Positions 33,917 through 42,550 of a stretch of 64,000 nt of DNA are shown in pieces; positions within the stretch are counted from its first letter, which is position 1, and each line of letters begins with the position of its first letter. The notes under the pieces are model-generated. The model saw nothing but the letters and a program-made list of their open reading frames with translations. It ran no database searches and was not told the origin of the DNA. A program made the translations under genes and the position numbers. Location: NCBI RefSeq assembly GCF_006443685.1, contig NZ_VFYP01000003.1, positions 353,977 through 417,976 on the forward strand, read 5' to 3'. This stretch comes from Rhizobium glycinendophyticum (GTDB taxonomy: Bacteria; Pseudomonadota; Alphaproteobacteria; Rhizobiales; Rhizobiaceae).

Positions 33917-34894
33917 TCAGCGATCCCGCTCCGGCAGAAACGGCCCCTGCCCCCAGACGATCGACTTTTCGTGGCGCTCGATGATCGTCTTGAGGTCCTT
34001 GAAGGCCCCGACGATATGATCGCGGAACTTCCGCCCCGCCGGATTGGGATAGGTCTTGCGCCGCGTGATAATGCCCAGCGTTCGCTCCGGCTGCGGGATG
34101 TCGACCGGCACGATCGAGATCTTGTCCTGTCCCTTGAACGAAAAGACCACCGAATGGGGCAGGATGGCGAGCGCATCGGTGGAAGCGACATAGTTGACCA
34201 CGGAGAGCAGGGAGCCGCCGGAATAACGGATCGCAAGCTCCGAAATCCCAAGAGTAATCAGAATGTTGTGGAGGTCGAGCACAAGCGGCGAGCCCGGCAG
34301 CGGCGCCACCCAGGGATAGGTGACGATATCTTCAATTCGCAGCGTGCGCTTGCGCAACAGCGGATGGCCGACCGCACAGGTCAGTACGTTTCGTCCCGGC
34401 AAAAGCGGCTGGAACTCGAAATCAGCGCCCAGTTCGGCACTGCCGATCGGCGTGATCGCCATGTCGATCTGGCTCGATTCCAGCTCATTCAAAAGGTCAG
34501 GCATATTGCCATAGGATTGCTCGACAAGAATGTCGCGTTCCTTCAACTGAAAGGATGCGATCATCTGCGAGATGACCGCATCCATGAAGAAGGGAACACC
34601 ACCGACCTTGATCCGTCCCGACGTGCCTGACTGGAAGCTGCGCACAATGTCCACGGCCTTGCGCGAGGCAAGCAGGATCGAACGGCCCTGGATCGCGAGT
34701 TGTTGACCGAGTGGCGTAAGCTGCATCGGCCGCTTGCCCGGAATGAACAGCGGCTCGCCGACACGCCGTTCCAGCATCGAGAGCGTGCGCGACACGGCGG
34801 GCTGCGTCATGCCGAGCATGGCAGCCCCTTCGGTGACCCCTCCGGTCTCCGCCACGGCCGCCAGTTGTACAAGGTGTCTTTCGTCGATTTTCAT
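33917..34894 (-). CDS. LysR-family transcriptional regulator
   Basis: A 325-residue LysR-type regulator with an N-terminal HTH (VTEGAAMLGMTQPAVSRTLS, around residues 19-38) and a periplasmic-binding-like effector domain (GTSGRIKVGGVPFFMDAVIS onward). It is divergent from the VOC-carboxylesterase operon at 35126 and likely controls it. The ATG at 34894-34892 lies inside a perfect 15-base palindrome, and no ribosome site is evident. Confidence 0.92.
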   Translation of the reverse strand: MKIDERHLVQLAAVAETGGVTEGAAMLGMTQPAVSRTLSMLERRVGEPLFIPGKRPMQLTPLGQQLAIQGRSILLASRKAVDIVRSFQSGTSGRIKVGGVPFFMDAVISQMIASFQLKERDILVEQSYGNMPDLLNELESSQIDMAITPIGSAELGADFEFQPLLPGRNVLTCAVGHPLLRKRTLRIEDIVTYPWVAPLPGSPLVLDLHNILITLGISELAIRYSGGSLLSVVNYVASTDALAILPHSVVFSFKGQDKISIVPVDIPQPERTLGIITRRKTYPNPAGRKFRDHIVGAFKDLKTIIERHEKSIVWGQGPFLPERDR

Positions 34895-34907
34895 AGCAAT
34901 TTGCTAT
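34893..34907. promoter_or_regulatory. LysR-type palindrome ATAGCAA-T-TTGCTAT overlapping the regulator's start codon
   Basis: Perfect inverted repeat with a one-base centre. It contains a T-N11-A LysR box and covers the first bases of the LysR gene. A related half, TTGCTTAT, lies just upstream on the minus strand (34912-34923 region). It suggests autorepression and activation of the divergent operon. Confidence 0.65.
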
Positions 34908-35125
34908 ACCGAACATAAGCAATTTTATCAACAGACACGGGCTTCCGCTGTATGGTCGCACCTGCATGGGGAGGATCCTGCACGAATGACGGGCTGGAGA
35001 GATGCGCAAGGCGGACTTTGCGTTTGGGAGACGATCGCAGCCCGTCTTCAGTTTCGGGATGGTTCCTGGTGTTTCGTGTCTGCGGATCCCGCTTGTCCGC
35101 ATGACGGCATTTGGAGGAGGAACGC

Positions 35126-36082
35126 ATGTCATACATTTCGGGCTATCATCACCTTACGCTCAGCACAGACGGGGCGCAGGAGGACTATGACTTTTACACC
35201 AAGACGCTGGGCCTGCATTCGATCAAGCGAACGGTCCTCTTCGACGGCGTGATCCCCGTCTATCATCTCTATTATGGCGCCAAGAATGGCGACCCCTCAA
35301 CCATCGTCACCACTTTCCCCTTCCGCAAGCCCGGCATTTACGGCAAGCGGGGCACCAACCAGTCGAAGATCATCCAGCTCTCGATTCCCCTCGGCTCCTC
35401 GGAATTCTGGGTCAATCGCTTGAACGAGCGTGGCATCAAGGCTTCGATGAGCAGCCGCTTCGGCATTACCCGCGTTTCGCTCGCCCATCCCTGCGGCATC
35501 GATCACGAACTGGTCGAAAGTCCGGCCGATACACGTGAGCCGATCACCAACGAACGCCAGGGCATCGGCCCCCATCACGGCATCCGGGGGATTTATGGTG
35601 CCGCTGTTGCCGTATTTGACCGCACCTCGATGGATGACTTCCTGACCATTGCCCTCGGCATGAAGAAGGAAGCGGACAGCGAGGAAGGACTTATGTTCTC
35701 GGTGCCGAATGCCGGCGGCCCTTCCAGCATGGTCGAAGTCCTGCACGAGCCAACGGGCCCCCAGGGCACCTGGACGCTTTCGGGTGGCACCATCCACCAC
35801 CTTGCGCTCAACACAGGCAACGAGGAGAACCAGCTGAAGCTGAAAGCTCACATCGAAGGGCTGGGCTTTACCGACGTCTCCGACCAGAAAGACCGCAACT
35901 ACTTCAAGTCCTGTTATGTGCGCTCGCCGGGCGGGGCACTCTTCGAGATCGCATGGTCTGTCGAGGGCGGTTGGGCCAAGGACGAACCGGCCGATGCGAT
36001 CGGCTCGACACTGGTTTTCCCGCCTTGGTTCGAAGATCGCAGGGAAGAACTGATCGCCGGCCTCGAACCTGCAAACTTCTAA
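35126..36082 (+). CDS. VOC-family ring-cleaving dioxygenase-like protein (MhqO-like)
   Basis: A 318-residue protein with two vicinal-oxygen-chelate (glyoxalase/extradiol dioxygenase) modules. Candidate metal ligands are His8 in GYHHLTL, a His in GGTIHHLALNT and a Glu in GGALFEIAW. This length and neighbour set fit the MhqO group linked to quinone and aromatic detoxification. ATG 35126 follows GGAGGAGG, which decides it over an in-frame TTG five codons earlier. The next gene encodes a carboxylesterase, as in mhq operons. Confidence 0.87.
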   Translation: MSYISGYHHLTLSTDGAQEDYDFYTKTLGLHSIKRTVLFDGVIPVYHLYYGAKNGDPSTIVTTFPFRKPGIYGKRGTNQSKIIQLSIPLGSSEFWVNRLNERGIKASMSSRFGITRVSLAHPCGIDHELVESPADTREPITNERQGIGPHHGIRGIYGAAVAVFDRTSMDDFLTIALGMKKEADSEEGLMFSVPNAGGPSSMVEVLHEPTGPQGTWTLSGGTIHHLALNTGNEENQLKLKAHIEGLGFTDVSDQKDRNYFKSCYVRSPGGALFEIAWSVEGGWAKDEPADAIGSTLVFPPWFEDRREELIAGLEPANF

Positions 36083-36099
36083 GAGGGGGAGATGCCGGC

Positions 36100-36762
36100 A
36101 TGGCAAAACATGGCGAGCCGCATCGCTTCGGGGTTTCACCGGCCGAGGCTGAGGTCCTCTGCGTCTTCGTGCATGGGCGCACCCAGTCGCCCGAAGACAT
36201 GCTGGAACAGGTAATCGGACGGCTGTCGGCAGGTCGTATTGCCTATTGCCTGCCTCGGGCGGAGGGCAACAGCTGGTATGCAGCCCGCGCAACCGATGCC
36301 CTCAACGACGGCACAAGGGAGGCGCTCGGCGCCTCTCTCGACCACCTGCATGGACTGGTCGAGGACCTGCGCCATGCCGGCGGCCGTGAGAAGCCGCTGG
36401 TGATCGGCGGCTTTAGCCAGGGCGCCTGCCTGTCGCTGGAATATGCGATGAAGTTCGGCCCGTGGAACGGGGCGATGGTCAACCTCACCGGCTGCCGCGT
36501 GGGCCACTCCACCGACGATCGACCGTGTGCCGATCTCGACGGCATGCCCGTCTATCTGACCGGCTCGGACCTGGATCCATGGATCCCGGTCTCGGCATTC
36601 GCCGAAGCTTCGGAAGCGCTTGGGAGGGCGCGTGCGAGGCTGAGATGCGAGCTCTTTCCCGGACGCACCCATCAGGCATCCGAGATGGAGGTTGCAGCCC
36701 TCGACGCCATCCTGACGGACCTTGCAGTCGGCAGCCGGCCATTTCGCCGGGTCGCCGCCTGA
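36100..36762 (+). CDS. Alpha/beta-hydrolase, phospholipase/carboxylesterase family (MhqD-like)
   Basis: A 220-residue serine hydrolase with nucleophile motif GGFSQGA, acid residue in TGSDLDPWIP and catalytic His in GRTHQAS. It belongs to the same family as bacterial carboxylesterase/MhqD proteins. It lies 17 bases after the VOC gene and is clearly co-transcribed with it. The true substrate is unknown; cleavage of a product from an aromatic or quinone compound is inferred. Confidence 0.87.
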   Translation: MAKHGEPHRFGVSPAEAEVLCVFVHGRTQSPEDMLEQVIGRLSAGRIAYCLPRAEGNSWYAARATDALNDGTREALGASLDHLHGLVEDLRHAGGREKPLVIGGFSQGACLSLEYAMKFGPWNGAMVNLTGCRVGHSTDDRPCADLDGMPVYLTGSDLDPWIPVSAFAEASEALGRARARLRCELFPGRTHQASEMEVAALDAILTDLAVGSRPFRRVAA

Positions 36763-36788
36763 AACCAGACAACAATGGGGAGGACAGC

Positions 36789-38063
36789 ATGATCACGCGC
36801 AGAACGCTATTGAAGACGACCGCCGCAGGAAGCCTTGCTTATGGCTTCGGTGGTCTCGCGGCCCCGGCCATCGCCCAAGGAGCCAAGATCAAGATCGGTT
36901 ACGTCAGTCCGCAGACGGGGCCGCTGGCGAGCTTCGGGGAGAGCGATGCCTATAACATCGCCTCTTTCCTTGCGACCGAGGCGGGCAAGAACTTCGAGGT
37001 CATCGTCAAGGACAGCCAGTCTAATCCGAACCGCGCAGCGGATGTCGCCAAGGAACTGATCCTGTCGGACGAGATAAACCTGATGCTGGTGGCATCCACA
37101 CCGGAGACCACCAATCCCGTAGCCACCACCTGCGAGGCGGAAGGTATGCCCTGCATCTCGACCAAGGCGCCGTGGCAGCCGTGGTTCATCGGCCAGCAGG
37201 GTAATCCCGGAGATCCCACCAGCTGGAAACCCTTCAACTTCGCCTATCACTACTTCTGGGGTCTCGAAGATGTCATCGCTGTCTTCACCAACATGTGGAG
37301 CCAGCTCGACACAAATAAGAAGGTCGGCGGCCTGTTCCCCAACGATGCCGACGGCAATGCCTGGGGCGATCCCAATGTCGGGCTGAAGCCGGGGCTCGCG
37401 CAGGCTGGCTACGACCTGCTCGATCCCGGCCGCTACCAGAACCTCTCGGATGATTTCACCGCCCAGGTCAACGCCTTCAAGGCGGGCGGCTGCGACATCA
37501 TCACCGGTGTCGTCATCCCGCCCGACTTCACCACCTTTTGGAACCAGGCCAAGCAGCAGGGTTTTGCACCCAAGGCGCTCACAGTTGCGAAGGCAATCCT
37601 CTTCCCGCAATCGGTCGAGACGCTCGGTCCGGCAGGCCACAATCTGTCGTCCGAAGTCTGGTGGTCGGCCCAGCATCCGTTCAAATCGTCGCTGACAGGC
37701 CAGAGTGCTGCGGAGCTTGCCGCCGACTTCACGGCCAAGACCGGCCGCCCCTGGACACAACCGATCGGCTTTATCCATTCGCTGTTCGAGATGGCGACCA
37801 ATGTCATGGGCCGCGTCAATGATGTGACAGATGCCGATGCCATCGCCGCCGCCATCGCCGCCTCCAAAGTCGACACCATCGTCGGCCACGTCGAATGGAA
37901 TGGCCAGGGTGTGCCGCCCTTCGCCGCCAAGAACGTCACGAAGACGCCGCTGGTCGGCGGCCAGTGGCGCCGCAAGGACGACGGAAAATTCGACCTCGTC
38001 ATCGTTGACAATAAGACGGCACCAAACATCCCGGCAGCCGGCAAGATGGAAGCACTGAGCTGA
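36789..38063 (+). CDS. Tat-exported ABC-type periplasmic binding protein (branched-chain amino acid/amide group), orphan
   Basis: A 424-residue type I solute-binding protein. The N-terminus MITRRTLLKTTAAGSLAYGF has an RR pair and hydrophobic core of a Tat signal with cleavage near AIAQGA. The mature start KIKIGYVSPQTGPLASFGES is typical of the Leu/Ile/Val-binding superfamily. No permease or ATPase gene accompanies it; a hairpin and then a J-domain gene follow. It lies 26 bases after the carboxylesterase gene, so it probably belongs to that operon and may bind an aromatic or amide compound. Confidence 0.88.
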   Translation: MITRRTLLKTTAAGSLAYGFGGLAAPAIAQGAKIKIGYVSPQTGPLASFGESDAYNIASFLATEAGKNFEVIVKDSQSNPNRAADVAKELILSDEINLMLVASTPETTNPVATTCEAEGMPCISTKAPWQPWFIGQQGNPGDPTSWKPFNFAYHYFWGLEDVIAVFTNMWSQLDTNKKVGGLFPNDADGNAWGDPNVGLKPGLAQAGYDLLDPGRYQNLSDDFTAQVNAFKAGGCDIITGVVIPPDFTTFWNQAKQQGFAPKALTVAKAILFPQSVETLGPAGHNLSSEVWWSAQHPFKSSLTGQSAAELAADFTAKTGRPWTQPIGFIHSLFEMATNVMGRVNDVTDADAIAAAIAASKVDTIVGHVEWNGQGVPPFAAKNVTKTPLVGGQWRRKDDGKFDLVIVDNKTAPNIPAAGKMEALS

Positions 38064-38090
38064 CGTGATGCCCCTGGAGCGAAACTGTGG

Positions 38091-38108
38091 TGCCGGGCGA
38101 GCCCGGCA
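38091..38108 (+). terminator. Hairpin after the orphan binding-protein gene
   Basis: Stem TGCCGGG / CCCGGCA with loop CGAG, followed by TCTTC only. A GC-rich hairpin with a weak T-run; probable end of the VOC-esterase-binding protein operon. Confidence 0.5.
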
Positions 38109-38223
38109 TCTTCGCGTGATCCGGTCGACTCAAGCGACATGACTGCAACACCCGGCCAATACGGTATGTGTGCCATGCGTCATAGTCCTTGCCCGGCGCG
38201 GTGAGACTGCCCTATATGGCCCG

Positions 38224-38832
38224 ATGACGACTGATTCAAAGATATTTGTCGGCCTGCGGTCGACCAAGAAGAAGCCTGTAGCACATCGCGTCGAAACCGG
38301 CCCGAAATGTCAGTGGGACGGATGTGAGAAGCATGGCGCTCACCGCGCACCCGTTGGTTGTGATGCCGATGGCCTTTACCTGCTCTTCTGCCAGGAGCAT
38401 GTGAAGGAATACAACAAGGGCTACAACTACCAGACCACCCTCTCCGATCCGGTGACGGCCCGCTACCAGCGCGAGGCCGCAAGCGGAGCCCGCGCGACCG
38501 TTGGCACCGCGACGACACAGTCGAAGGAAATACCCCTGCCGCTGAAGACTCGCTCCGGTACGGCCAAGGCGATCAACGCCCGAAAGAGCGCCGCCCAGCG
38601 TCAAGCAGCGGCAGCCGATCTGCAGCGCCGCAAGCTGAAGGTTCTCGAAGCCAAGGCCTTCGAGACGCTGGACCTCTCACCCGATGCGACACCGGAGGAG
38701 ATCAGGCGTCGCTACAAGGAACGGCTGAAGATGCACCATCCGGACGTCAATCAGGGCGATCGGGATTCGGAAGACAAGCTGCGCGCCTCCATCGACGCCC
38801 ACAAGATCCTGAAGCTGAACGGCTTCTGTTGA
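38224..38832 (+). CDS. J-domain (DnaJ-like) protein
   Basis: A 202-residue protein with a C-terminal J domain (about residues 150-202) holding the essential HPD motif in MHHPDVNQGD. The N-terminal half has Cys/His pairs (CQWDGCEKHGAHRAP, FCQEHVKEYNKG) that look like a metal-binding module. A charged linker joins the two. J-domain proteins stimulate DnaK ATPase; the client is unknown. Similar proteins with an N-terminal Cys/His module occur widely in Rhizobiales. It appears to be monocistronic. A small hairpin (38833-38848, CCCTGC/GCAGGG) follows the stop. Confidence 0.85.
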   Translation: MTTDSKIFVGLRSTKKKPVAHRVETGPKCQWDGCEKHGAHRAPVGCDADGLYLLFCQEHVKEYNKGYNYQTTLSDPVTARYQREAASGARATVGTATTQSKEIPLPLKTRSGTAKAINARKSAAQRQAAAADLQRRKLKVLEAKAFETLDLSPDATPEEIRRRYKERLKMHHPDVNQGDRDSEDKLRASIDAHKILKLNGFC

Positions 38833-38893
38833 CCCTGCTACCGCAGGGCCGTCAAGGCCTTGGCCGCAACCGGCTAGATTATGACGAATAAGC

Positions 38894-39880
38894 TTACCCG
38901 CGCTGTTTGAGGGCAGATCGCGCGGCCGCTTGTCGCCGCCTGTCGCGATAGGCGACAAATTGCGTGTCGGCGATGACCCCGGCAAGGATGACTGCGCCCA
39001 TCACCGCGAAGTTGAGTGACGACGGGATCCCGAGCAGATTCACGAGGTTCTGCAGCTCCTGCAACAGCACGACACCGAGAACCACACCGACTATCGACCC
39101 CTCGCCGCCTCTGAGCGAAAACCCGCCGAGAACTGCGGCCGCGATGCCGTAGAGCTCGTAGAAATTCCCATGCGAGGATGGCTGGACGGACTTGGTATAC
39201 ATGGCGAAGAACACCGCAGAAACGCCGGTGAGGAACATGCAGAGCATGTAGGCATGGAGAATGACCCGCCGCGTATCGATGCCGGAATAGCGCGCAGCTT
39301 CCTCGTTCTTTCCCACCGCCATCAGATGGCGCCCGAAGACGGTTCGGTGCAGCAGTGCCCAGGCGAGGACGGCGAAGACAGCAAAGGCGATGACGGAGTG
39401 CGGTACGCCAGCCGTGCGTCCGACAAACAGAAATTCGAGTGCGGGCATATCGGTGCCAAAGGTGAACCCGGCAGTTCCGTCCTTCGTGTAGAAGCGGGCA
39501 ACCCCGCGATAAATCAGGAGCCCGCACAGGGTCACGACGAATGGCTGCAGTTTCAGCCGGGTGATCAGCCAGCCATGCAGGAGCCCGATGACCACAGACA
39601 GCAAGAGGACCACGACCAGCGCCACCGGCCAGGCAACACCATAGGAGGCGATGAGATCGATGAAGATGACGCCGAGGAGCGCGATGACAGAGCCGATCGA
39701 CAGCTCGATCCCAGCCGTGACGATGACGAAAGCCTCAGCGATTGAAAACAATCCGAACAGCCCAATCAGGTTGGCGGTGTTCGCCAGATTGATCGGCGAC
39801 AGGAATCGCGGATTGACCAGCGCGACCACTGCCCCAACTGTGAGGACGAGAACCCCAAGCCCGATGTCTTTTTTGTGCAT
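38894..39880 (-). CDS. CUT2-type sugar ABC transporter permease (RbsC-like)
   Basis: A 328-residue membrane protein of the ribose/galactose (CUT2) permease family with about ten hydrophobic helices. Typical stretches are TAGIELSIGSVIALLGVIFI and AAAVLGGFSLRGGEGSIVGV. It is the last gene of a minus-strand operon, 12 bases after the ATPase gene. Substrate unknown; pentoses, hexoses or sugar alcohols are all possible for this family. Confidence 0.92.
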   Translation of the reverse strand: MHKKDIGLGVLVLTVGAVVALVNPRFLSPINLANTANLIGLFGLFSIAEAFVIVTAGIELSIGSVIALLGVIFIDLIASYGVAWPVALVVVLLLSVVIGLLHGWLITRLKLQPFVVTLCGLLIYRGVARFYTKDGTAGFTFGTDMPALEFLFVGRTAGVPHSVIAFAVFAVLAWALLHRTVFGRHLMAVGKNEEAARYSGIDTRRVILHAYMLCMFLTGVSAVFFAMYTKSVQPSSHGNFYELYGIAAAVLGGFSLRGGEGSIVGVVLGVVLLQELQNLVNLLGIPSSLNFAVMGAVILAGVIADTQFVAYRDRRRQAAARSALKQRG

Positions 39881-39892
39881 CTGCTCTTTCCT

Positions 39893-41392
39893 CTATTCGA
39901 CGGCGAGCCGCAATATGGCTTCCTCGCTGACATCTTCCCGATCAAGCACGCCGGCAATGACGCCACGGCGCATGATCGCGACACGCGTCGAGACACCGAT
40001 GACTTCTTCCATGTCTGAGGAGATCATCAGGATGGCGGCCCCCTCCGCCGCCAGCGTCCGCATCAAGCGATAAACTTCGGCCTTGGCGCCGACGTCGATA
40101 CCCCGTGTGGGTTCATCAAGAATGACTAGCCGGGGTTTGAGCCCGAGCCATTTGGCCAGCACCACCTTCTGCTGGTTGCCGCCCGACAATTCACCAACGG
40201 GTCGGTCGAGCCGCCGGGCCTTGATCGACAAGCGTTCCCGAAAGTCCTCCGCTACCCGCAGCTCCGCGCCCTCATCGATGAAGCCGTGCCGGGTGACGGC
40301 GTCCAACCTTGGCATGATGATGTTGCCGGCGATGGAGAAGTCGAGAAACAAGCCTTCCGTCTTCCGGTCCTCCGGCACAAGGCAGATCCCTGCCGCGATT
40401 GCGGCCCCAACGGAGCCAGGCTCCACCAACCGCCCGTCAATCTCCACCTGTCCCGAGAGAACCGGATCGATCCCGAACAGTGCACGGGCAAGCTCGGTGC
40501 GCCCTGCCCCGACCAATCCGGCAAGTCCCATAATTTCGCCGCTGCGAACTTGAAGATCGACAGAGGCATCGGGATAGGTCTGTGTCCGCAACCCGACCGT
40601 CTTGAGGACGACCGGCCCCTCTTGCCGATCCGGCGGCACGTAGAACTGCTTTACATCGCGACCAATCATCAGGCGCATCATGGCGTCCTTGTTGATGGCC
40701 TCCCGCGGCAGTTCGCCGGCGTTGCACCCGTCCCTCAGACCGACAACCCGATCCGCCACCTCCTCCACCTCGCCCAGACGGTGGGTGATGAACAAGACGG
40801 CGACCCCTTCGTCGCGAAGCCGGCGGATGACCGCGAGCAGCCGCTGTGTCTCCGACAATGTCAGGCTGGAAGTCGGCTCATCGAGGATCAAGAGGCGAAC
40901 GTTGATCGACAACGCCTTGGCAATTTCCAGCAATTGCTGGTCGGCGAGCGACAGCTCGGAGACGGGTGTCGATGCGGTAAAACGGGTTCCGAGCAGTTCG
41001 AGCAGCGGGCGGACACGGCTTTCCATCGCCTTGCGGTCGAGAAAGCCAAAGGGACCGCTCCGGATTTCGCGCCCCAGAAGCACATTGCCCGCCACGTCGA
41101 GATTGACGAAAGGGTTGAGTTCCTGATGAACAAAAGCAATGCCATACGCGACGGCCGCTGCCGGCGTCATTTGCATGAGAGGCAAACCGTCGATAATGAT
41201 CTCGCCCTCGTCGGGCGCGATCGTTCCACCCAGCACCTTCATCAGCGTCGATTTGCCGGCCCCGTTCTCGCCGATTAGACCGACGACCTCGCCGCCGCGG
41301 ATCGACAGCGACACACCGTTGAGCGCAACGGTACTCGCATAGACCTTGGTGATACCAAGGAGATCGAGGCAGATAGGGGTGTCTGGGGACAT
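39893..41392 (-). CDS. CUT2-type sugar ABC transporter ATPase, two domains (RbsA/MglA-like)
   Basis: A 499-residue protein with two ABC domains. The first has Walker A GENGAGKST and Walker B LLILDEPTSSLTLSE. The second has the degenerate P-loop GAGRTEL usual for this family, signature LSGGNQQKVVLAKWL and Walker B LVILDEPTRGIDVGA. It powers the permease encoded 12 bases downstream. The binding-protein gene at 41476-42423 lies upstream with an 83-base gap. Confidence 0.94.
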   Translation of the reverse strand: MSPDTPICLDLLGITKVYASTVALNGVSLSIRGGEVVGLIGENGAGKSTLMKVLGGTIAPDEGEIIIDGLPLMQMTPAAAVAYGIAFVHQELNPFVNLDVAGNVLLGREIRSGPFGFLDRKAMESRVRPLLELLGTRFTASTPVSELSLADQQLLEIAKALSINVRLLILDEPTSSLTLSETQRLLAVIRRLRDEGVAVLFITHRLGEVEEVADRVVGLRDGCNAGELPREAINKDAMMRLMIGRDVKQFYVPPDRQEGPVVLKTVGLRTQTYPDASVDLQVRSGEIMGLAGLVGAGRTELARALFGIDPVLSGQVEIDGRLVEPGSVGAAIAAGICLVPEDRKTEGLFLDFSIAGNIIMPRLDAVTRHGFIDEGAELRVAEDFRERLSIKARRLDRPVGELSGGNQQKVVLAKWLGLKPRLVILDEPTRGIDVGAKAEVYRLMRTLAAEGAAILMISSDMEEVIGVSTRVAIMRRGVIAGVLDREDVSEEAILRLAVE

Positions 41393-41475
41393 GCAGAAAC
41401 GCTCCTCGGCAGCGGGCGACAGGTCTGCGCGGATGACATCAATCCGCGCAGACCGGCAGTATCAGCGGCACCGGA

Positions 41476-42423
41476 TCAGCCCCCAATACGTTCCTTCAGC
41501 TGTTTCTCGAAGGCATCGACATTGGCCTTGTCGATCACCTGCGTCGGCACGATGATCAGCCCATCGGCAGGGACCTGCGACTTGTCACCCTTCACATAGG
41601 CCGCCATCAGCTTCATGCCCTGATAGCCCCACTGATAGGGATCCTGGACGACCGTTCCGGCAAAGCTGCCTTCACGGACTGCACCCAGCGTGATCGGGTC
41701 CTCGTCGAAGGCGATGACGGTGATGGCACCGAGCTTCCCGGCAGCCTGCAGGGCCTCGTAGATTTTCGGCGGGTTGTAGGAATAGAAGCCGACCATGCAG
41801 TCGATTTCAGGATTTGCCGCCAGCACGTCATCGACATTCGAGCGGGCGCGGGCAAAGTCTACGTCATCGCCACGCACGTCGACCAGCTCAATACCCTTGC
41901 CGTCGACAGCCTGACGAAAACCGTCGATGCGTTCCTTCGCATTGTCGGCTCCGAGGAAGCCGACAAAACCCATACATTTTCCACCCTTGGGCAGCGCCTT
42001 CACCGCGATCTCACCCGCCTGAATGCCGGCCTTTGTGTTGGATGAGCCGAGATAGGCGATACGCTTCGACTGCGGCGCGTCGCTATCGGTGGTGAACAGC
42101 GGAACTTGCCCGGCAATCTTGTTGAAAGCGTCAACCGAGTTCTTCGGGTCGACCGACGAGATCATGATCGCATCCGTGCCGGCGGCGACAAGATCGTCCA
42201 TCAGTGCGTTCTGCAGAGCTGCGGTCCCCTGGGCCGGATAACGGAACTGCAGGTCGAAATCCGGAAGCTCGGCTTGCGCTGCCTTGACGCCGGCTTCCGC
42301 CAGTTTCCAGAAGTCGGAAGCGGCATTGACGACGAAAGCGAGTGACTGTTTCTCCTCGGCCAGCACCGGCGAAGCCGCGAGCGTGAGTGCGGCCGCAAGG
42401 GCTGTGATCGATAGTTTCTTCAT
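41476..42423 (-). CDS. Sugar ABC transporter periplasmic binding protein (RbsB-like)
   Basis: A 315-residue type I solute-binding protein of the ribose/galactose group. A signal peptide runs MKKLSITALAAALTLAASPV with cleavage near VLAEE. The mature part begins KQSLAFVVNAASDFWKLAEA. The start is ATG 42423; the open frame extends further but lacks a ribosome site there. It is followed by the ATPase and permease genes of the same operon. Confidence 0.92.
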   Translation of the reverse strand: MKKLSITALAAALTLAASPVLAEEKQSLAFVVNAASDFWKLAEAGVKAAQAELPDFDLQFRYPAQGTAALQNALMDDLVAAGTDAIMISSVDPKNSVDAFNKIAGQVPLFTTDSDAPQSKRIAYLGSSNTKAGIQAGEIAVKALPKGGKCMGFVGFLGADNAKERIDGFRQAVDGKGIELVDVRGDDVDFARARSNVDDVLAANPEIDCMVGFYSYNPPKIYEALQAAGKLGAITVIAFDEDPITLGAVREGSFAGTVVQDPYQWGYQGMKLMAAYVKGDKSQVPADGLIIVPTQVIDKANVDAFEKQLKERIGG

Positions 42424-42519
42424 CTTATCCTCCCGCAACCCTATCCTTGGGCTGCCATTAAATTGAGCGGCAGCACGCAGGGCCGGCCCCTCTCGGACCG
42501 TCCGCATGCCGAACGAGTT

Positions 42520-42544
42520 GACCAGAGGGCGTGACCCTCTGGTC
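42520..42544. other. Perfect 10-base stem hairpin between two binding-protein genes
   Basis: GACCAGAGGG / CCCTCTGGTC with a five-base loop, seven bases after the stop of the binding-protein gene at 42551-43543. No U-tract. Likely a 3' mRNA-stabilising or attenuating hairpin inside or at the end of the operon. Confidence 0.6.
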
Positions 42545-42550
42545 CTTAGA

